DNA of 25,299 nucleotides from a virus: the IMG/VR virus record IMGVR_UViG_3300007559_000023, positions 1-25,299 of that record. One strand, written 5' to 3'. Position numbers and translations under genes: made by a program. Under the pieces are notes generated by a model, which did no database searches, was not told where the DNA came from, and saw only the letters and a program-made list of their open reading frames with translations. Shown in pieces: positions 23,160 through 25,299 of the stretch (position 1 is its first letter; every line of letters starts with the position of its first letter).

Positions 23160-25299
23160 TGGCTACAAGAAAAGTCCCAAGTCAAGTTGCAACTGGTGCA
23201 GAAACATTTAGTGATAGTTTAGTCGGTAGACAAATTACCGACGGTACTAGTCAATTGACTAATACGAACTTTGCTATTGACCGTATTATACCAGAAAAAG
23301 ACAGTAAGAAATTTAGAACTAGCCAATTTTCAGATTTTTTAACTTTAGATGATTTAAAAGAGGAAACAGATTCCCCAACAACATCAACCAAAACTAAAGA
23401 AGAAAGAAAAAAAGAAATTAAATTTAAATCTTCTAAAAGTAATGCCGCTGTTTCTACTTTTGGTTCATTAAGAAGTAGATTACTTGCATCAATTACACGA
23501 ATTATTAAGAAATTCCCAGCAACATCACTTGTTGACTCTGAGAGTTTAATTAAGAATTCAATTTATACCGCATACAACATATCTTACGATTTTAATCAGA
23601 ACACAACAGAATTTACTGTTGATTTTGCGATGATTTATAATCCATTAGATGTTTTATTTATAAAACCAGAAAGTAATGTAATACCAACTACTGATAATGA
23701 AGTTAGAAATTTTTATTCATCATATAAAAAATATGTTATAGAAGTTTCTGGAACGACATATCAGGTATTAACATATAGCGAACCAAATTCAAATAATGAA
23801 GTTTCATTTAAAGTTTTTGGTAAACCATTTGGAACCTCATCAACTCACAGTTTTAATTATTTAATTAGACCAAATGATGGTATAGTTGAAGAATTTTATA
23901 TGGGGTTAGACGATTTAGAAGAAACACTTTTAAACAGAGAATCCTCACCAAAATTTCAAGCAACATTTAAAGTCCCAAGAGATAGTTTCGAAGGGGATAA
24001 AACAGAAATAACTGACATTCAAGTTGCTTGGCCAATATCTAAAGACGGTTGGAATATTAAGATTGTTGGTTTAGAATATGAAAATTATCTAACAGAATTA
24101 ACTGATTTATCCGACGAAATCGATAATTACAAATCGAACCTTTTTATAAGGTTTATGAGTGCTCCTCAATTGTATGAGTTCGATAGTGACGATAAAAAAA
24201 TTGAGTCAATATTTCAACTATACGGTCAAAATTTTGACAAGGTAAAAAAATACATATCGAACATTGCAAATATGCGTAATGTTTCATATGACGGTATTAA
24301 TAACGTTCCTGACGTATTATTAAAAAACTTAGCCAACACATTAGGATTATCAACTGTTAGTCTTTTAGATGAGAAACAAGTTGATGAATTATTATATGTT
24401 AGACAAGATTCTCAATACGAAGCGCTCAACCTTGGTACAAACATTGTTGATGCTGAATATGAATTCTATAGAAGATTATTAGTTAATTTAGTTGAACTAT
24501 ATAAGTCAAAGGGCACAAGAAAATCTATTGAATTTTTCTTAAAATTCTTAGGTGCTCCTGAACCAATGATTAAAATAAACGAATACGTTTATAAAGTAGT
24601 TGGATTCCCTAAGTCCTTAGATTTAGAAAATGATATTTGGGATGTTATCGAAGGTACAAAAGTCAACACGACTTTAACATTTGATGAAACCACGTTTTCA
24701 TATATAACAGGAACAACAACATCAAAAACAACATACGATAGAAAAGAGTATCCAGTTATTGAAAATACAATCTTACCTAGACGAGCCTATGATGATGCAA
24801 CAGATATGTTCTTCCAAAAAGGTGCGGGTTGGTATGAAAAAACATTAGATCACAGATCTTCGATGATTTTGGACGAAGAATTGTCAAAAGGTACTTACGT
24901 TGACGGAGTATTCCAATTAACGGGTAGAACTAAAACAATTAAAACTAAATCGAAAGATTTTACATATGGTGAGGACTATTTCGACGTATTTAGAACCTTA
25001 CCTGGATTAGATACGGGATTTGACATCGTTAATCAAATCGATAACAAGAAATCACATCCAACTGACGACGGTTCGGTTTACCTGTTAAACAGAAAAAATA
25101 TTAGTATTAACCTTTCAGCGGCTCAAGCTCTCGATTATGACATTTATAGAAAATCGAGAGAATTAAGTTTGTCATTTGGTAGTACAACATTAACCCCACA
25201 AACTGGAGTTACCTTTGCTGAATTTTTAGATAGAGCGTTAAGTCAACAAATTAAAAATTCACACTCAATAAAATACAAAAAGAATTATATAATTCTTGA
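23159..25299 (+). CDS. Putative baseplate wedge protein, tail protein I/gp7-like (3' partial)
   Basis: Starts at the ATG sharing its A with the previous TAA (TAATG). The frame stays open for 713 codons to the window edge; the terminal TGA is out of frame. Residues about 430-480 (EYEFYRRLLVNLVELYKSKG, TRKSIEFFLKFLGAPEPMIK) match the pattern of tail protein I/Afp12-type wedge proteins, where 'RRLL-x-L ... Y-K-x-K-G-T ... LxxLxG' precedes an I-x-I-x-E strand. The region before it (YEFDSDDKKIESIFQLYGQN, FDKVKKYISNIANMRN, VPDVLLKNLANTLGL) also fits that family. In contractile machines this component is the gp7 partner of gp6. The N-terminus (residues 1-100) is charged and probably flexible. Family assignment comes from motif memory only. 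Confidence 0.75.
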   Translation, partial: MATRKVPSQVATGAETFSDSLVGRQITDGTSQLTNTNFAIDRIIPEKDSKKFRTSQFSDFLTLDDLKEETDSPTTSTKTKEERKKEIKFKSSKSNAAVSTFGSLRSRLLASITRIIKKFPATSLVDSESLIKNSIYTAYNISYDFNQNTTEFTVDFAMIYNPLDVLFIKPESNVIPTTDNEVRNFYSSYKKYVIEVSGTTYQVLTYSEPNSNNEVSFKVFGKPFGTSSTHSFNYLIRPNDGIVEEFYMGLDDLEETLLNRESSPKFQATFKVPRDSFEGDKTEITDIQVAWPISKDGWNIKIVGLEYENYLTELTDLSDEIDNYKSNLFIRFMSAPQLYEFDSDDKKIESIFQLYGQNFDKVKKYISNIANMRNVSYDGINNVPDVLLKNLANTLGLSTVSLLDEKQVDELLYVRQDSQYEALNLGTNIVDAEYEFYRRLLVNLVELYKSKGTRKSIEFFLKFLGAPEPMIKINEYVYKVVGFPKSLDLENDIWDVIEGTKVNTTLTFDETTFSYITGTTTSKTTYDRKEYPVIENTILPRRAYDDATDMFFQKGAGWYEKTLDHRSSMILDEELSKGTYVDGVFQLTGRTKTIKTKSKDFTYGEDYFDVFRTLPGLDTGFDIVNQIDNKKSHPTDDGSVYLLNRKNISINLSAAQALDYDIYRKSRELSLSFGSTTLTPQTGVTFAEFLDRALSQQIKNSHSIKYKKNYIIL

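Noticed and set aside
25297-25299. TGA at the very end as stop codon of the last gene
   Set aside because: It is out of frame with the ATG at 23159 (the frame reads ATA ATT CTT GA-), so the gene is open at the right edge.
1-25299. Defence system, CRISPR array, insertion sequence, integrase or homing endonuclease
   Set aside because: No such genes, regularly spaced repeats or terminal inverted repeats were seen on either strand.

Overview
This window looks like part of the genome of a large contractile-tailed (T4-like, myovirus-type) dsDNA phage that probably infects a Bacteroidetes host. All 19 genes lie on the + strand with almost no gaps, and base composition is strongly AT-rich. The phage assignment rests on a T4-type replication set (gp32-like SSB, UvsX, RNase H/FEN nuclease, DnaB/gp41-type helicase) beside T4-type baseplate wedge genes (gp25, gp6). 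The host inference rests on four points: start codons lack Shine-Dalgarno sequences and are preceded by A/T-rich contexts such as AACAATTATG; all 18 visible stop codons are TAA; the SSB ends in DEDLPF, like cellular SSBs of that phylum; and the ribonucleotide reductase is the eukaryote/Bacteroidetes-like class Ia type.

Layout. (1) 1-4100: the 3' part of a large gene resembling a baseplate hub, with a possible C-terminal muralytic domain, then three small genes: an unknown 73-aa protein, a proline-rich/coiled-coil protein, and a 123-aa Dps/ferritin-like protein. A strong intrinsic terminator closes this block (about 4134-4159). (2) 4204-12396: a replication, recombination and dNTP cassette in the order SSB, UvsX, 5' nuclease, unknown 149-aa protein, replicative helicase, NrdB, NrdA. 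It is followed by a 160-nt non-coding gap with several nested stems and a UUCG-loop terminator (12493-12518). (3) 12557-25299: a tail/baseplate block with gp25-like, gp6-like, a 1255-aa protein with a carboxypeptidase-regulatory-like domain, four more putative structural proteins, and a final gene open at the right edge that resembles tail protein I/gp7-type wedge proteins.

How the genes work together. The middle cassette would supply dNTPs (NrdAB), unwind DNA (helicase), coat ssDNA (SSB), drive strand invasion (UvsX) and remove RNA primers (5' nuclease). The outer blocks would build the cell-contacting end of the tail. The cassette has terminators on both sides and its own start-codon context, which suggests separate early and late expression. 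Several structural genes are preceded by a shared TATTTAT(TATAA) element, and four consecutive tail-gene junctions are one-base TAATG overlaps, suggesting coupled translation.

I saw no tRNA genes, CRISPR arrays, insertion sequences, integrase or defence system. The items most worth a second look are the Dps-like ferroxidase signature, the SleB-like motif plus EF-hand-like loop in the hub-like protein, the bacterial-type SSB tip on a gp32-like protein, the structured gap after nrdA, and the paired start/promoter contexts.
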